Of a stretch of 64,000 bases of DNA, positions 53,723 to 62,266 are shown piece by piece. Location: contig JAEPOO010000001.1 of the NCBI GenBank assembly GCA_017642855.1, positions 434,001 through 498,000 of the forward strand. The letters are read 5' to 3'. A program made the position numbers and the translations under genes. The notes below the pieces were generated by a model that was not told the origin of the DNA, ran no database searches, and saw nothing but the letters and a program-made list of their open reading frames with translations. Every line of letters starts with the position of its first letter. Positions within the stretch are counted from its first letter, which is position 1. This DNA comes from Pseudomonadales bacterium (GTDB lineage Bacteria > Pseudomonadota > Gammaproteobacteria > Pseudomonadales > Azotimanducaceae).

Positions 53723-54864
53723 TTCGATCTAAGTTCTACTTGATCACCCATATCCTGCAGCACGCGTTTCAGATCCAGCCCGATCCAAACAAGCCATGTC
53801 GTAAAAGCCATCGCCACCAGTCCTGTCGGAGCGGTGGCCAGGGCAATGATCCAGAAGAACAGGAATACGAACCAGCGAGAGAAAGCGGCTTTAAATCGTG
53901 AAGGAACGGAACCCACGCCTGGTGAGTAAGCGAATGCCCTCGCTCTAAGAAACCAGCCGTTAGCGATAATCGCTGCGAAAAAGAGCAACCGAGGCGGAGG
54001 TTCACCATCGATGATTGGGTTGTCATCATGGGACGCATCACCGGCATCATCACCAGCTTGAAGCGCACTACCGACTTGATCCCATACATGCGCAGCGGTA
54101 GGTCTCATGGTGGTGCCATTCAAGTTTTCCGCCGTTGGTACGGAACGCCATCGATAGAGCACACGACGATTGTTCGTTAATGCCAGTACCCCTGGCTGGA
54201 AAAAACCTTTGGGATGCTCGACTTTCCAATCCGCACCTCTCTGCAAGAATTCGTGGTCGCCTCTGTTGGCGAAAAGCGTGAGCCACCCACGTTCACTGCA
54301 CGTCTTCGATATTTCCTGGTGAGGATCACCGACGTTGTCGAATGTTAACTCCCAATGTTCGTGTGCCTGGTCAGCCAGCTGCTGCGGCTCGCTGGTAACG
54401 GCATAGACTTCGCCGCCAGCAGCGCGAATCTTCTCGACAACCCCTTCATCCATATAGCCCCGTAACTCGGCGCGACAGGGAGGTCACCAGAAACCGCGGT
54501 AGAAAAGTAAGACAACGAATGCGTGCTGTGAAAGTGCTTTGTCGAGCCAGCTGCTGCGAACGCCTGGTGGTGGATCCAGTTCAGCCTGGGGTTTGTCGCC
54601 CTGTGCCGCGAGCACGTCGTCTGCGAGTTCGACTTCCCAGGCATTGTTTGTACCGACAACTCTAAAGGATCGTTGTTCGCAGCGATCACCACCGCACATG
54701 ATCAAGCGAAGTTCATCTGAGCCTCTCAGGGCATCTTCGGCGTCGACAATCCCGGTGACCTTGAACGCCTCGTTTTCAGCGTTTTCAGAGGCGTTGAACC
54801 ACGCCAGTGCGGCGTCAACCCTTGGCTGTAATTCGCCGGGAATGGTTTCACTGACTTTTGGCAT
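53719..54864 (-). CDS. Peroxiredoxin-like selenoprotein with in-frame TGA (Sec) codon
   Basis: Two abutting frames read as one gene of 381 residues if the TGA at 54484-54486 is selenocysteine: residues 1-126, U127, then 254 more. The junction is LLFYRGFW-U-PPC-RAELRGY, the YRGxW-C-P-x-C active site of AhpC/TSA-like thioredoxin-fold proteins with Sec in place of the first Cys (UxxC). A SECIS-like hairpin follows. The N-terminal about 90 residues are a separate unrecognised domain with two Cys (MCGGDRC). The C-terminal about 55 residues are hydrophobic, giving one or two membrane helices. It lies seven bases after a VOC gene in a TetR-VOC-selenoprotein run. A nonsense mutation is the alternative, but both halves are intact. 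Confidence 0.8.
54457..54473 (-). promoter_or_regulatory. Candidate bacterial SECIS hairpin
   Basis: In the mRNA, GCGCCG at +11 to +16 after the TGA pairs with CGGGGC at +22 to +27 with one G-G mismatch. The apical loop is AGUUA, with G as its second base, and the loop starts 16 bases after the stop codon. These features fit the loose bacterial SECIS consensus. A competing stem CCCUGU/ACGGGG (54458-54480) is also possible. Confidence 0.5.
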
Positions 54865-54870
54865 CGTTAC

Positions 54871-55374
54871 TTAGTTTCTCCATTTCTCGAAGTGGACTTC
54901 GATGAGCTCAATAAGCGTCCCATCAGGATCTTTGCAGAGGGCAATGTCTGCCATACCTTTCACACCTTCCGTCGGTGCAGAGAGAAATTCAACCCCTGCC
55001 TTGAGCAGAGACTCATAATCTTCTGCAAGATTTTGTGTGGCCAGGCAAAGCCGAGCCATGCCCAGGTCGTCGTTCGTGCCCGCAGGTTGCGGTGAGTCTT
55101 TGGCAAACTCTGTGAGATCTATTTTGGGGAAGCCCTCATCAAGTTGCATGATGCAGGCTCGCGCGGTCGAGTTCTCTGGAATACCCAGTGCCTCAGCCTG
55201 TGCGGAAGGCACTGAATTGCCGGAGTCTCTTTCGATACCCAGGTAGGGAATGCCAGGGATAATCATGCTGAACCCCAACTTCTGATAAAACGAGATGGAG
55301 TCTTCCAGATTGCTCACGTTGATGTTGATGTGACCCCATTTCAGGGTGGGTGCTGCCATATCTTTGCCCGTCAA
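54871..55374 (-). CDS. VOC-family (glyoxalase-like) protein
   Basis: The TTG at 55374 is preceded by AGGAGG at a five-base spacing, which favours it over the ATG at 55359. This gives 167 residues. The single-chain VOC fold shows LKWGHININVSNLEDSISFY at the start and DIALCKDPDGTLIELIEVHF at the end with the metal-ligand Glu. It sits just upstream of the selenoprotein gene in the same direction and downstream of the TetR gene, so all three are probably co-regulated. Confidence 0.85.
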   Translation of the reverse strand: MTGKDMAAPTLKWGHININVSNLEDSISFYQKLGFSMIIPGIPYLGIERDSGNSVPSAQAEALGIPENSTARACIMQLDEGFPKIDLTEFAKDSPQPAGTNDDLGMARLCLATQNLAEDYESLLKAGVEFLSAPTEGVKGMADIALCKDPDGTLIELIEVHFEKWRN

Positions 55375-55413
55375 ACTTCCCTCCTGAATGTTAGTTTTCT
55401 GCGGTTTCCGCGG

Positions 55414-56010
55414 CTATCTACCTTTTTGAACAACTTCTGCAGTCCAATTACGCTCGATGAGATTGAGTATCGTCTTTGCCACCTCGTCTGCATCCTGCTC
55501 CCATCTCCTGCCTTTGCCCATAAAAAGCGTTGTGCCTTCCAGCATGGACATTAAGCATAGAGATTCTGCCCGAGGTTTTCCTGAGCCGGCGAGTCGAAGA
55601 CTTTCTTCAAGTGCAAATAGATATCTCGAATAGATTTCCTCGACCATTTCGGAAACGAGCGGTTGCACCTGTTGCATTGCCCAGAGTTGAGGCCAAAGTC
55701 TGTCGCTGTGCAAGGCCGCGCCAGCCTCGTCTTTTAATATGAAAATGACGAGCTCTCGCAGAGTCGGTGGTTTGTTACCCTCTTGAAGCTCAAGCACTGA
55801 ACGGGTGTAGGAATCCCCGATATGAGTGACAACGGCCCGTAATAGATCCTCCGTTGTTCTGAAGTGATACTGCAAAGACGCGAGCTTCACCCCGACGTTT
55901 CGTGCCAATGCGCGCATCGTCAGGCTTGAATAGCCCTCGTCCACGATCAACTCGATGGCTGCCTCCAGGATTTCGGTTTTTCGATCAGTCACGTGAGCCA
56001 CTTGACACAC
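55414..56010 (-). CDS. TetR-family regulator
   Basis: This 198-residue protein has the HTH MRALARNVGVKLASLQYHF after EAAIELIVDEGYSSLT. The first codon is a GTG; a second GTG at 55992 is also possible. It is divergent from the FAD oxidoreductase gene, with a strong palindrome between the starts, and leads the VOC-selenoprotein run, so it may control both directions. Confidence 0.9.
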   Translation of the reverse strand: MCQVAHVTDRKTEILEAAIELIVDEGYSSLTMRALARNVGVKLASLQYHFRTTEDLLRAVVTHIGDSYTRSVLELQEGNKPPTLRELVIFILKDEAGAALHSDRLWPQLWAMQQVQPLVSEMVEEIYSRYLFALEESLRLAGSGKPRAESLCLMSMLEGTTLFMGKGRRWEQDADEVAKTILNLIERNWTAEVVQKGR

Positions 56011-56026
56011 AAAGCCACAGACTACA

Positions 56027-56044
56027 ACCTGTCAGATGACAGGT
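56027..56044. promoter_or_regulatory. Probable TetR operator
   Basis: ACCTGTCA-GA-TGACAGGT is a perfect eight-plus-eight inverted repeat located between the divergent TetR and FAD oxidoreductase genes, 17 bases from one start and 22 from the other. Confidence 0.7.
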
Positions 56045-56066
56045 AAACAAGAAGCCACCAAACTCA

Positions 56067-57983
56067 ATGAAAACCAAAATCACGAGACGTGATCTCCTAA
56101 ACGGGATGGCCATTGGCGCGGGTGGTGTTCTGTTTCCTGCATTCGGAAGTGGATCCGGCTCGAACTCAGAAGTCCTGTTACGTGACATGGGTCCGACGTC
56201 TTTCGCGGATTACTATCCGCCGGTTTTGACCGGCATGCGAGGCAGCCACCCGGGTTCTTTTGAAGTTGCTCACGCGTTGTCCTGGGCGGGACAAAAACCT
56301 CAGTCCTATGAGCAACTTAATGAGCACTATGATCTTGTTATCGTGGGTGGCGGCATGAGCGGCCTTGCGGCTGCCTGGTATGGCCTGAAATCTCTGGGTC
56401 CAGAAGCTCGTATCCTCGTTCTTGATAATCACGATGACTTTGGTGGCCATGCCAAACGCAATGAGTTTCATCATAAGGGCAGGATGCTTCTTAGCCTCGG
56501 GGGTGCACAGAATCTCGATAGTCCAAAAAACTATGGCGATATAGCGGGTGATCTATTAATCGCGCTTGGCATTGATGAGGAAGCTATCGCGCAAATGGGC
56601 GAGAACACACCGGATGACTATTTGCTTGGAGGAAAACTTGATGGGAGTGTTGGGCTCTCCTTGCCCGTTGACGATGAATACCTGACGATCGGCGGAAACT
56701 GGCTAAAGTTTTTTCATGGAAGGGGCGATTATCAAAACGCGGTTCGTAAGCTGCCGATACCTGAAGACCAGCAGGATAAAATGATCGCTTTCTTCGGCGG
56801 TGAGAAGGATTTTCTGGAAGACCTGTCCCTATTTGAGAAATGGGAATATGTGAACAGCGTCAGCTATAACCAGTTTTTATCGGAACGCGTGGGGCTTTCG
56901 ACGGAGACTATCCCAATTTTAGATGCGCATCTGCTCGTCTTACAGGGGCCCTCTGGCTGGAATCACACAGTTTTGGAAGCCATTCTGGCTGGCAGCCCAG
57001 GGTTGCGTGCCATGGGTTGGGCCGCACAATTTGTTGATTCACTGGCTGCCCGGCTCATTGATGATGTCGCAGGTGACATCCGAATGTTTCCGGATGGTAA
57101 TGCCTCTGTTGCTCGACTCTTGGTGCAGCAGTTGATTCCTGGTGTTGCGCCGGATATGAAAGGTTTCGAGGATGTTGCGGTCACACGTTTTGACTATGGC
57201 GCATTAGATCTTCCTGATCAGCCGGTTCGAATCCGTCTGAATAGTACAGCGGTTGGCGTGAAAGAAGTCGGTGATGAGGTGCAGGTAGACTACGTTGCTC
57301 AGGGCGAATCATTGCGCGTGACGGGGAATCGTTGTGTCCTTGCCTGTAACAACAACCTCATCCCCCACCTTTGTCCGGAAATGAGTGAGGCTCAGAAAGA
57401 TGGATTGAGCTACGGGGTGCGGGTCCCGTTCGTGTATGCAAACGTTCTTTTAGACGACGGCCGGGCTTATTCGAAGCTGGGTGTCTCGTTTACCTTCTGC
57501 CCCTATGATTCGTTTCAGTGGGTGAGTTCGGCGCCTCCTATAACCTCCGGCGGTTACGAGCCACCAAGAAACGCGGACGACCCAATGGTCATGTTCATGA
57601 TGGCTTCGCCGACACCAGCCGATGGGGTGAAAGGCACGTCGCGTGAACTCCTTCGAATGGGACGTCACAGCATATATACAACCTCGTTCGCAGAGTACGA
57701 GCAGCAAATCCGCGAGCAACTGCAACGCATGCTCGGTAAGTTCGGATTCGATCATGAAAAAGACATTAAGGCGATCACGGTTAACAGAATTCCGCATGGG
57801 TACGCCTATACCTATACGAAACTTGATGACCCGGATTGGGAAAACGAGCAAGCACCACATGAAGTGGGCAGGCAACAGTTTGGACGCATCTCTATTGCCA
57901 ACACCGACTCTGAAGCCACGCCGCTAATGAACGCCGCGTTTGACGCAGCGCACAGAGCCGTCGTGGAGCAACTTGAATCATAG
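56067..57983 (+). CDS. Tat-exported FAD/NAD(P)-binding oxidoreductase (spermidine dehydrogenase-like)
   Basis: This 638-residue protein has a twin-arginine signal (TRRDLLNGMAIGAGG). After TGMRGSHPGSFEVAHAL, a stretch I associate with SpdH-type proteins, comes the dinucleotide loop DLVIVGGGMSGLAAAWY near 90-106. The rest has the amine-oxidase-like layout with a C-terminal segment NTDSEATPLMNAAFDAAHRA. It likely oxidises a polyamine or amine in the periplasm. The substrate assignment is tentative. Confidence 0.82.
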   Translation: MKTKITRRDLLNGMAIGAGGVLFPAFGSGSGSNSEVLLRDMGPTSFADYYPPVLTGMRGSHPGSFEVAHALSWAGQKPQSYEQLNEHYDLVIVGGGMSGLAAAWYGLKSLGPEARILVLDNHDDFGGHAKRNEFHHKGRMLLSLGGAQNLDSPKNYGDIAGDLLIALGIDEEAIAQMGENTPDDYLLGGKLDGSVGLSLPVDDEYLTIGGNWLKFFHGRGDYQNAVRKLPIPEDQQDKMIAFFGGEKDFLEDLSLFEKWEYVNSVSYNQFLSERVGLSTETIPILDAHLLVLQGPSGWNHTVLEAILAGSPGLRAMGWAAQFVDSLAARLIDDVAGDIRMFPDGNASVARLLVQQLIPGVAPDMKGFEDVAVTRFDYGALDLPDQPVRIRLNSTAVGVKEVGDEVQVDYVAQGESLRVTGNRCVLACNNNLIPHLCPEMSEAQKDGLSYGVRVPFVYANVLLDDGRAYSKLGVSFTFCPYDSFQWVSSAPPITSGGYEPPRNADDPMVMFMMASPTPADGVKGTSRELLRMGRHSIYTTSFAEYEQQIREQLQRMLGKFGFDHEKDIKAITVNRIPHGYAYTYTKLDDPDWENEQAPHEVGRQQFGRISIANTDSEATPLMNAAFDAAHRAVVEQLES

Positions 57984-58007
57984 ATTTAATGGGTAAATGA
58001 GCAAGAC

Positions 58008-58367
58008 ATGACACGAAATACTTTTAAGGTCTCTTCGAATGGAACGGAAGAAAAGCAGCCGTCAAAACTGATACCAAATGCCTGTTTCACCTCGGAACAA
58101 AGTGATGAGACGACTCAGAGCTTCTATGAAGCGGATGACGGTTCGGTTGCGAGTGGGGTTTGGGAATGTCCGCCTTGCAGAGTCGACATCGACCACTATC
58201 CAGTGAATGAGATGATGACAATCATATCGGGATCGTTGATTGTGACCAACGCAGATGGCATCGAAGAAACTTTCGGCCCCGGCGAGGTGCTGTTCGTCGC
58301 AAAAGGTTCGAAATTGAATTGGCATATTACCCAACGTCTAAAAAAGTACTACATGACAGCTTCCTGA
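58008..58367 (+). CDS. Cupin-domain protein (EutQ-like/DUF861)
   Basis: This 119-residue single cupin contains SGVWECPPCRVDIDHYPVNE, then MMTIISGSLIVT and FGPGEVLFVAKGSKLNW, the two cupin motifs. DUF861 proteins often accompany amine-oxidising FAD enzymes, and it follows the FAD oxidoreductase by 24 bases. It may bind a metabolite or metal; no activity can be assigned. Confidence 0.85.
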   Translation: MTRNTFKVSSNGTEEKQPSKLIPNACFTSEQSDETTQSFYEADDGSVASGVWECPPCRVDIDHYPVNEMMTIISGSLIVTNADGIEETFGPGEVLFVAKGSKLNWHITQRLKKYYMTAS

Positions 58368-58876
58368 ATACTAGGAACGCTCAGCAAGCGGCAGGCATGT
58401 TCAGGTTCAGGTTCTTTTCCTGCTTCAACACAGCCGTTTAGATGAAGCGTTTCGAACCCGCGCATCGTAAATTGGATGCAACACGACAGATCAGTAGGGT
58501 GGTTGGTCCGGTCGCTTTAGGGTGCCTGGCGCTTGTACGGTAAATCAGTCGACGGCTCTGCAACCTCGCTTCATACCGTCATTGCTCACTGATAAACGGG
58601 TTAACGAAGCAATGAACCTGTGAGCCACCCGCTCGACGCGATGCAAGCTCTCCGAAGGACCCGCCAGCCTAACGAGCTTGCACGTCGGTCAAACCCGTTG
58701 GCATGACCCGCGAGTTGGTGGCACCGGGGAAGTGTTATAGTTTTTACTTTTCAGGGGACTTAATGTTCTGAATCGATCGTCGCGCTTCAATGGTCTGACT
58801 GATGGAACCTAGGTGTTGAATGATACGGCAATCGCCATAGACACCTGCTGGCCTTATTGGGTAATCGATTGTAAGC
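58368..58876. other. Intergenic region, no gene seen
   Basis: These 509 bases hold no frame I can support on either strand, no tRNA-like fold and no obvious repeat. They should contain the promoter of the GAF-HTH regulator. Some unlisted structured RNA cannot be excluded by eye. Confidence 0.45.
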
Positions 58877-59692
58877 GTGCAATCTGTTTTTCAACAGGCG
58901 ACCCGTGTAGGTAGACGGTTTTCGGATCAGAAGGTTTATGCTTCGGCATATAACAAGCAGATGAGTTATGTGTCCTATATCCCCTGGGACATTTTGCGAG
59001 CTGGAGTTGGGATGCTTACCCGTGAATTTTCTATCGATGTAAATTTCGACAGGTTTTGCCGAGCATTGTCTGACAAGTACGATCTTTATCGTGCAGGAAT
59101 TGTGCGGGCAGATCTGATCCGGGACGAATTAGTGATGATCTCACAATGGTATGCAGACGGCCGCTCGATCGAGAACCCTAAACGTCGCATGGATCGGCAG
59201 GGTACGGTTGGAAACTGGGTGTTAAAATCCCAACGGTCGTTTGTAGGCCGAAATATTGACGACGTTCGTAATTTCCCATCGACGTTCGATGATTTTGATG
59301 AGGAAGAACTTCAATCGAATATCGTTGAGTTCATTGATCATGAAAGATCAGTGTTGTTTTTTGCTCTGAGTCAGTCTCCAGATGCGTTCGTTGATAACTC
59401 GTTTATTAAAGAAAACTTGCCGATCCTTTTGCATTGTATTGAGCTTGACGAGCATTTTTCCAAAGAATCTTATGATGATGCGCTGCAGACGCATGTGGAA
59501 TCCTGTATCTCCCATATCAGGAGCCGTTTCGACATGGTGCCAACCCAGGAACAGTTTAATAGTGCCTATTACCGAACACTCCTGCTGGTCACCAGAGGTC
59601 GGATTGATGGACCGAATGGGGCGGCGCGACTTGCCGGAGTGAATACCAGCACATTCCGCTCAAGGTTAGCGAGATTTAGAGGAAAAGACTAA
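58877..59692 (+). CDS. GAF-type sensor with Fis-like HTH
   Basis: This 271-residue protein starts at a GTG. Residues about 45-190 look like a GAF sensor domain (YDLYRAGIVRADLIRDELVM, GTVGNWVLKSQRSFVGRNI). The C-terminus has a Fis-type HTH, GRIDGPNGAARLAGVNTSTFRSRLARF, as in NtrC family proteins but without the AAA+ module. It precedes the two cytochrome P460 genes on the same strand and may activate them in response to a small ligand. Confidence 0.72.
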   Translation: MQSVFQQATRVGRRFSDQKVYASAYNKQMSYVSYIPWDILRAGVGMLTREFSIDVNFDRFCRALSDKYDLYRAGIVRADLIRDELVMISQWYADGRSIENPKRRMDRQGTVGNWVLKSQRSFVGRNIDDVRNFPSTFDDFDEEELQSNIVEFIDHERSVLFFALSQSPDAFVDNSFIKENLPILLHCIELDEHFSKESYDDALQTHVESCISHIRSRFDMVPTQEQFNSAYYRTLLLVTRGRIDGPNGAARLAGVNTSTFRSRLARFRGKD

Positions 59693-59798
59693 ATGTCGCG
59701 AAAAAACTACGATATATCATGGATAAATTGAGAATTTGTCCCTGCTATCCCTCGTCGTTAAATTTCGATCTGTATTGATTAAAACGAGGGAGTTAGGC

Positions 59799-60350
59799 GT
59801 GAAGTTGTCAATGATGTCGATTGCGGTCATTTTTTTGTTCCTGGGCTTTAGCCCAGCGGTTGAAGCGAAACAGTATTTCAAAATGCAGGATGGCGAGCTG
59901 CAACGCCCGGAGGGATATCGCGAGTGGATTTATATAGGTACGCCGGTCACGCCTAATGATATGAACAACGGTAAGGCTGCGTTCCCTGAGTTTCACAATG
60001 TCTACATTGATCCAGATAGTTGGAAGCATTGGAAGAAACACGGCGAGTTTCGTGAAGGCACCATTTTGATCAAGGAACTCGTCAGCGTCGGATCGAAGGC
60101 CGCCGTTAGTGGCAGCGGTTATTTCATGGGAGAGTTTATTGGCCTTGAAGCCACGATTAAAAGTAAGACATTCTTTCCGGATGAGCCTGGCAATTGGGCG
60201 TATTTCAGCTTTTCAGCGCCGGATCACGGGGCTTTGAAAGCCACTGCCACCGCGTTTCCTACGGAATCATGTAATGCCTGCCATGCCGCAGCTGCGAAGC
60301 AGGATTTTGTCTTTACACAATATTATCCAGTGCTGAGGAGTGTTCAGTGA
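59799..60350 (+). CDS. Cytochrome P460-family protein, first of two
   Basis: The GTG at 59799, with GAGGGAG just upstream, gives 183 residues with a signal peptide (LSMMSIAVIFLFLGFSPAVEA). The mature protein has the P460 pattern EGYREWIYIGTPVTPND, FPEFHNVYIDP and a C-terminal heme site CNACH, followed by DFVFTQYYPVL. P460 cytochromes oxidise hydroxylamine or similar N-compounds, or bind heme by a lysine cross-link. The longer frame from 59736 lacks a signal at its start. Confidence 0.87.
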   Translation: MKLSMMSIAVIFLFLGFSPAVEAKQYFKMQDGELQRPEGYREWIYIGTPVTPNDMNNGKAAFPEFHNVYIDPDSWKHWKKHGEFREGTILIKELVSVGSKAAVSGSGYFMGEFIGLEATIKSKTFFPDEPGNWAYFSFSAPDHGALKATATAFPTESCNACHAAAAKQDFVFTQYYPVLRSVQ

Positions 60351-60913
60351 TGCTGGGCTGTTTTGTTCGCAGGGTGCTCCTGCCCCTTCTTATGATGGCC
60401 GTGGCATCTCTCAATGTTCAAGCAGACGAATTTTCGAAATTTGTCGACGACCAGGGTGTTATCGAACTCCCCAATGACTTCAGGAAGGCCATGGTGCACC
60501 TTGGTTCCTGGTATGTCCCGGATGGTGAGGCCAGTGGGTTTCATGATGTGTATACCCAGGCAGCCACCGTGACGCACTTTCGAGAAACTGGCGAATTCCC
60601 TGATGGGGCGGTGCTGGTAAAGGAACTCCGGGGTGCCGAAAGTGGAAACTACACCACAGGTAAGGGTGTTTCTTACGCGACAGACTCCGTCAAACAGTGG
60701 TTTGTCATGATTAAGGACAGAAAAAACAGGTTCCCGGGTAATCCCAATTGGGGCGAAGGATGGGGGTGGGCGCTCTATAAAGAAGCGTCCGCAGGGAACG
60801 TCTCGACAGAATTCAGGAGAGATTGCCTCGGGTGCCACATACCTGCGAAGGAAAACGACTGGATTTATGTCGAGGCTTACCCGACGCTGTTAACGTTGGA
60901 AGACGATTCTTAG
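60347..60913 (+). CDS. Cytochrome P460-family protein, second of two
   Basis: This 188-residue protein starts at GTG/ATG overlapping the upstream stop. It has a signal peptide (VLLPLLMMAVASLNVQADE), then DFRKAMVHLGSWYVPD, FHDVYTQ and the heme site CLGCHIP with DWIYVEAYPTL. The gene follows its paralogue directly but the two are clearly divergent, so the duplication is not recent. The pair may form a heterodimer or act on different substrates. Confidence 0.87.
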   Translation: MMLGCFVRRVLLPLLMMAVASLNVQADEFSKFVDDQGVIELPNDFRKAMVHLGSWYVPDGEASGFHDVYTQAATVTHFRETGEFPDGAVLVKELRGAESGNYTTGKGVSYATDSVKQWFVMIKDRKNRFPGNPNWGEGWGWALYKEASAGNVSTEFRRDCLGCHIPAKENDWIYVEAYPTLLTLEDDS

Positions 60914-60939
60914 GTGCTTGAGGCAGCGAAAGCCGAGGG

Positions 60940-62085
60940 TTAGATTGAAAGATCTTTCAAATTATAGTCTTTGATGATTTTTTCCCAGTTTTCTAAATTG
61001 AATCTGAGTTCTTGCTCGCGTCCTGCCATCGGAAGATAGTTGTAAGAGGTTTCGTCAGGGTAGTGCTTCGACCTGGCGTCGATGGCCACGCCAATCACCT
61101 GAGATCGGTCGTCGATTCGTTTTTCGTCGTAAACCACACTTTCCGATTCGCTCAGCGAACCATGAGCGCCCAGCACGGAACGCCTTCTATGAAATCCAAA
61201 GGTCAATGATATACGTTGGTCTTTGGATACATTGGCGAAAGAGCAGTGCAGCGCCTGGCGGTTCACAATCGTGACGTCACCAGCTTTGGCATGCAGGGGC
61301 ACACCTTCAGGAAGCTGCTCGGAGCCGTTCGCATCGATCATCTTGGCGATGTCGATTTTTCCTGCCTTGTGTGATCCTGGAACGACCCACAGACAGCTGT
61401 ACGCAGACGTGTCATAGAGCTGAACCTGGAAGTTAAAGCCATGGATGCCTTCGTCCCAGTCTGGTGAATCCCAATGGGTAACGCCATCCTGGTGCCAGGA
61501 AACAGAGCCTCCCAGTCCGGGTTGTTTAACGAAGATCGCATCGTTGTAGGGGACAAAGTCATCACCGTTGATTGAAGCAGCGATGGCGAGTAGATCTGGA
61601 TGACCATAGAGGCGAAGTCCGCTATCCATGATCTGGCACATGCCGCCCATAAGGAAGACGACTTTGTTTGGTGTGTCTTCGTCGCTGACAGGCTGCGTCA
61701 TCTGAGTTGGATGGCGTCCGTTGAGCTTGTCGGTGCCACCCCATGGGTCGGCAAGCGGGCGGATCAGGGAGTAAACACTGCGAGCAAATTCCTGACCGAA
61801 AGCGGGTCTGCCCTTGTGATCAACCGTGGCACCGTTGTCTATCGGTGCCCGGTCGAGCAATGACGCCATATCATCTCGAAGAAGCTGTGTTTCGTCAGGG
61901 TTGATCAGGCCTTCGAAAACATAGAAACCGGTGCGCCAATAGGCCTCAAGAATATCCGGCGCCAGTTTGCGGTTGGCGTCGAAACGAATGGGCCCGCGGT
62001 TGTTGAGTGTCTCGGCTCTTTGCATGCCCTCATTAACATAAGTCTCGAGGATGTCTTGGTACTGGCGGCTGGTCATTTGAGTCAT
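60940..62085 (-). CDS. Phytanoyl-CoA dioxygenase family protein (Fe/2OG)
   Basis: This 381-residue protein has the iron motif HxD in SVSWHQDGVTHW, the family segment LWVVPGSHKAGKIDI and the distal His in RQALHCSFANVSKDQRISLT. It is about 115 residues longer than the other PhyH protein in the window, mainly at the N-terminus. It is convergent with the P460 pair. Substrate unknown. Confidence 0.88.
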   Translation of the reverse strand: MTQMTSRQYQDILETYVNEGMQRAETLNNRGPIRFDANRKLAPDILEAYWRTGFYVFEGLINPDETQLLRDDMASLLDRAPIDNGATVDHKGRPAFGQEFARSVYSLIRPLADPWGGTDKLNGRHPTQMTQPVSDEDTPNKVVFLMGGMCQIMDSGLRLYGHPDLLAIAASINGDDFVPYNDAIFVKQPGLGGSVSWHQDGVTHWDSPDWDEGIHGFNFQVQLYDTSAYSCLWVVPGSHKAGKIDIAKMIDANGSEQLPEGVPLHAKAGDVTIVNRQALHCSFANVSKDQRISLTFGFHRRRSVLGAHGSLSESESVVYDEKRIDDRSQVIGVAIDARSKHYPDETSYNYLPMAGREQELRFNLENWEKIIKDYNLKDLSI

Positions 62086-62266
62086 CTCTGGATCATATCA
62101 AAGCTGGATCAGTTTGGTATGAATCGAATAATAGAGGCTAGATCGCAGCCTATATCTAACGTGGGATGGTCAATATCTGTCGCGATGACAGGCGAAGGTT
62201 ACGATACGTCACTGAACTGTGTAATCTGCACTTGAAGCGATAGCCTCAAAGGCGTTAGTCATCTCT

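Noticed and set aside
54458..54480. Alternative SECIS stem CCCUGU/ACGGGG
   Set aside because: The apical loop would begin only nine bases after the TGA and be 11 bases long; the shifted stem with loop AGUUA fits known spacing better.
54484..54864. Separate 126-residue gene ending FYRGFW, followed by a separate 244-residue gene
   Set aside because: The two frames are continuous apart from one TGA at a redox-Cys position, and the second half would lose its active-site Cys and N-terminus, so one selenoprotein is more likely.
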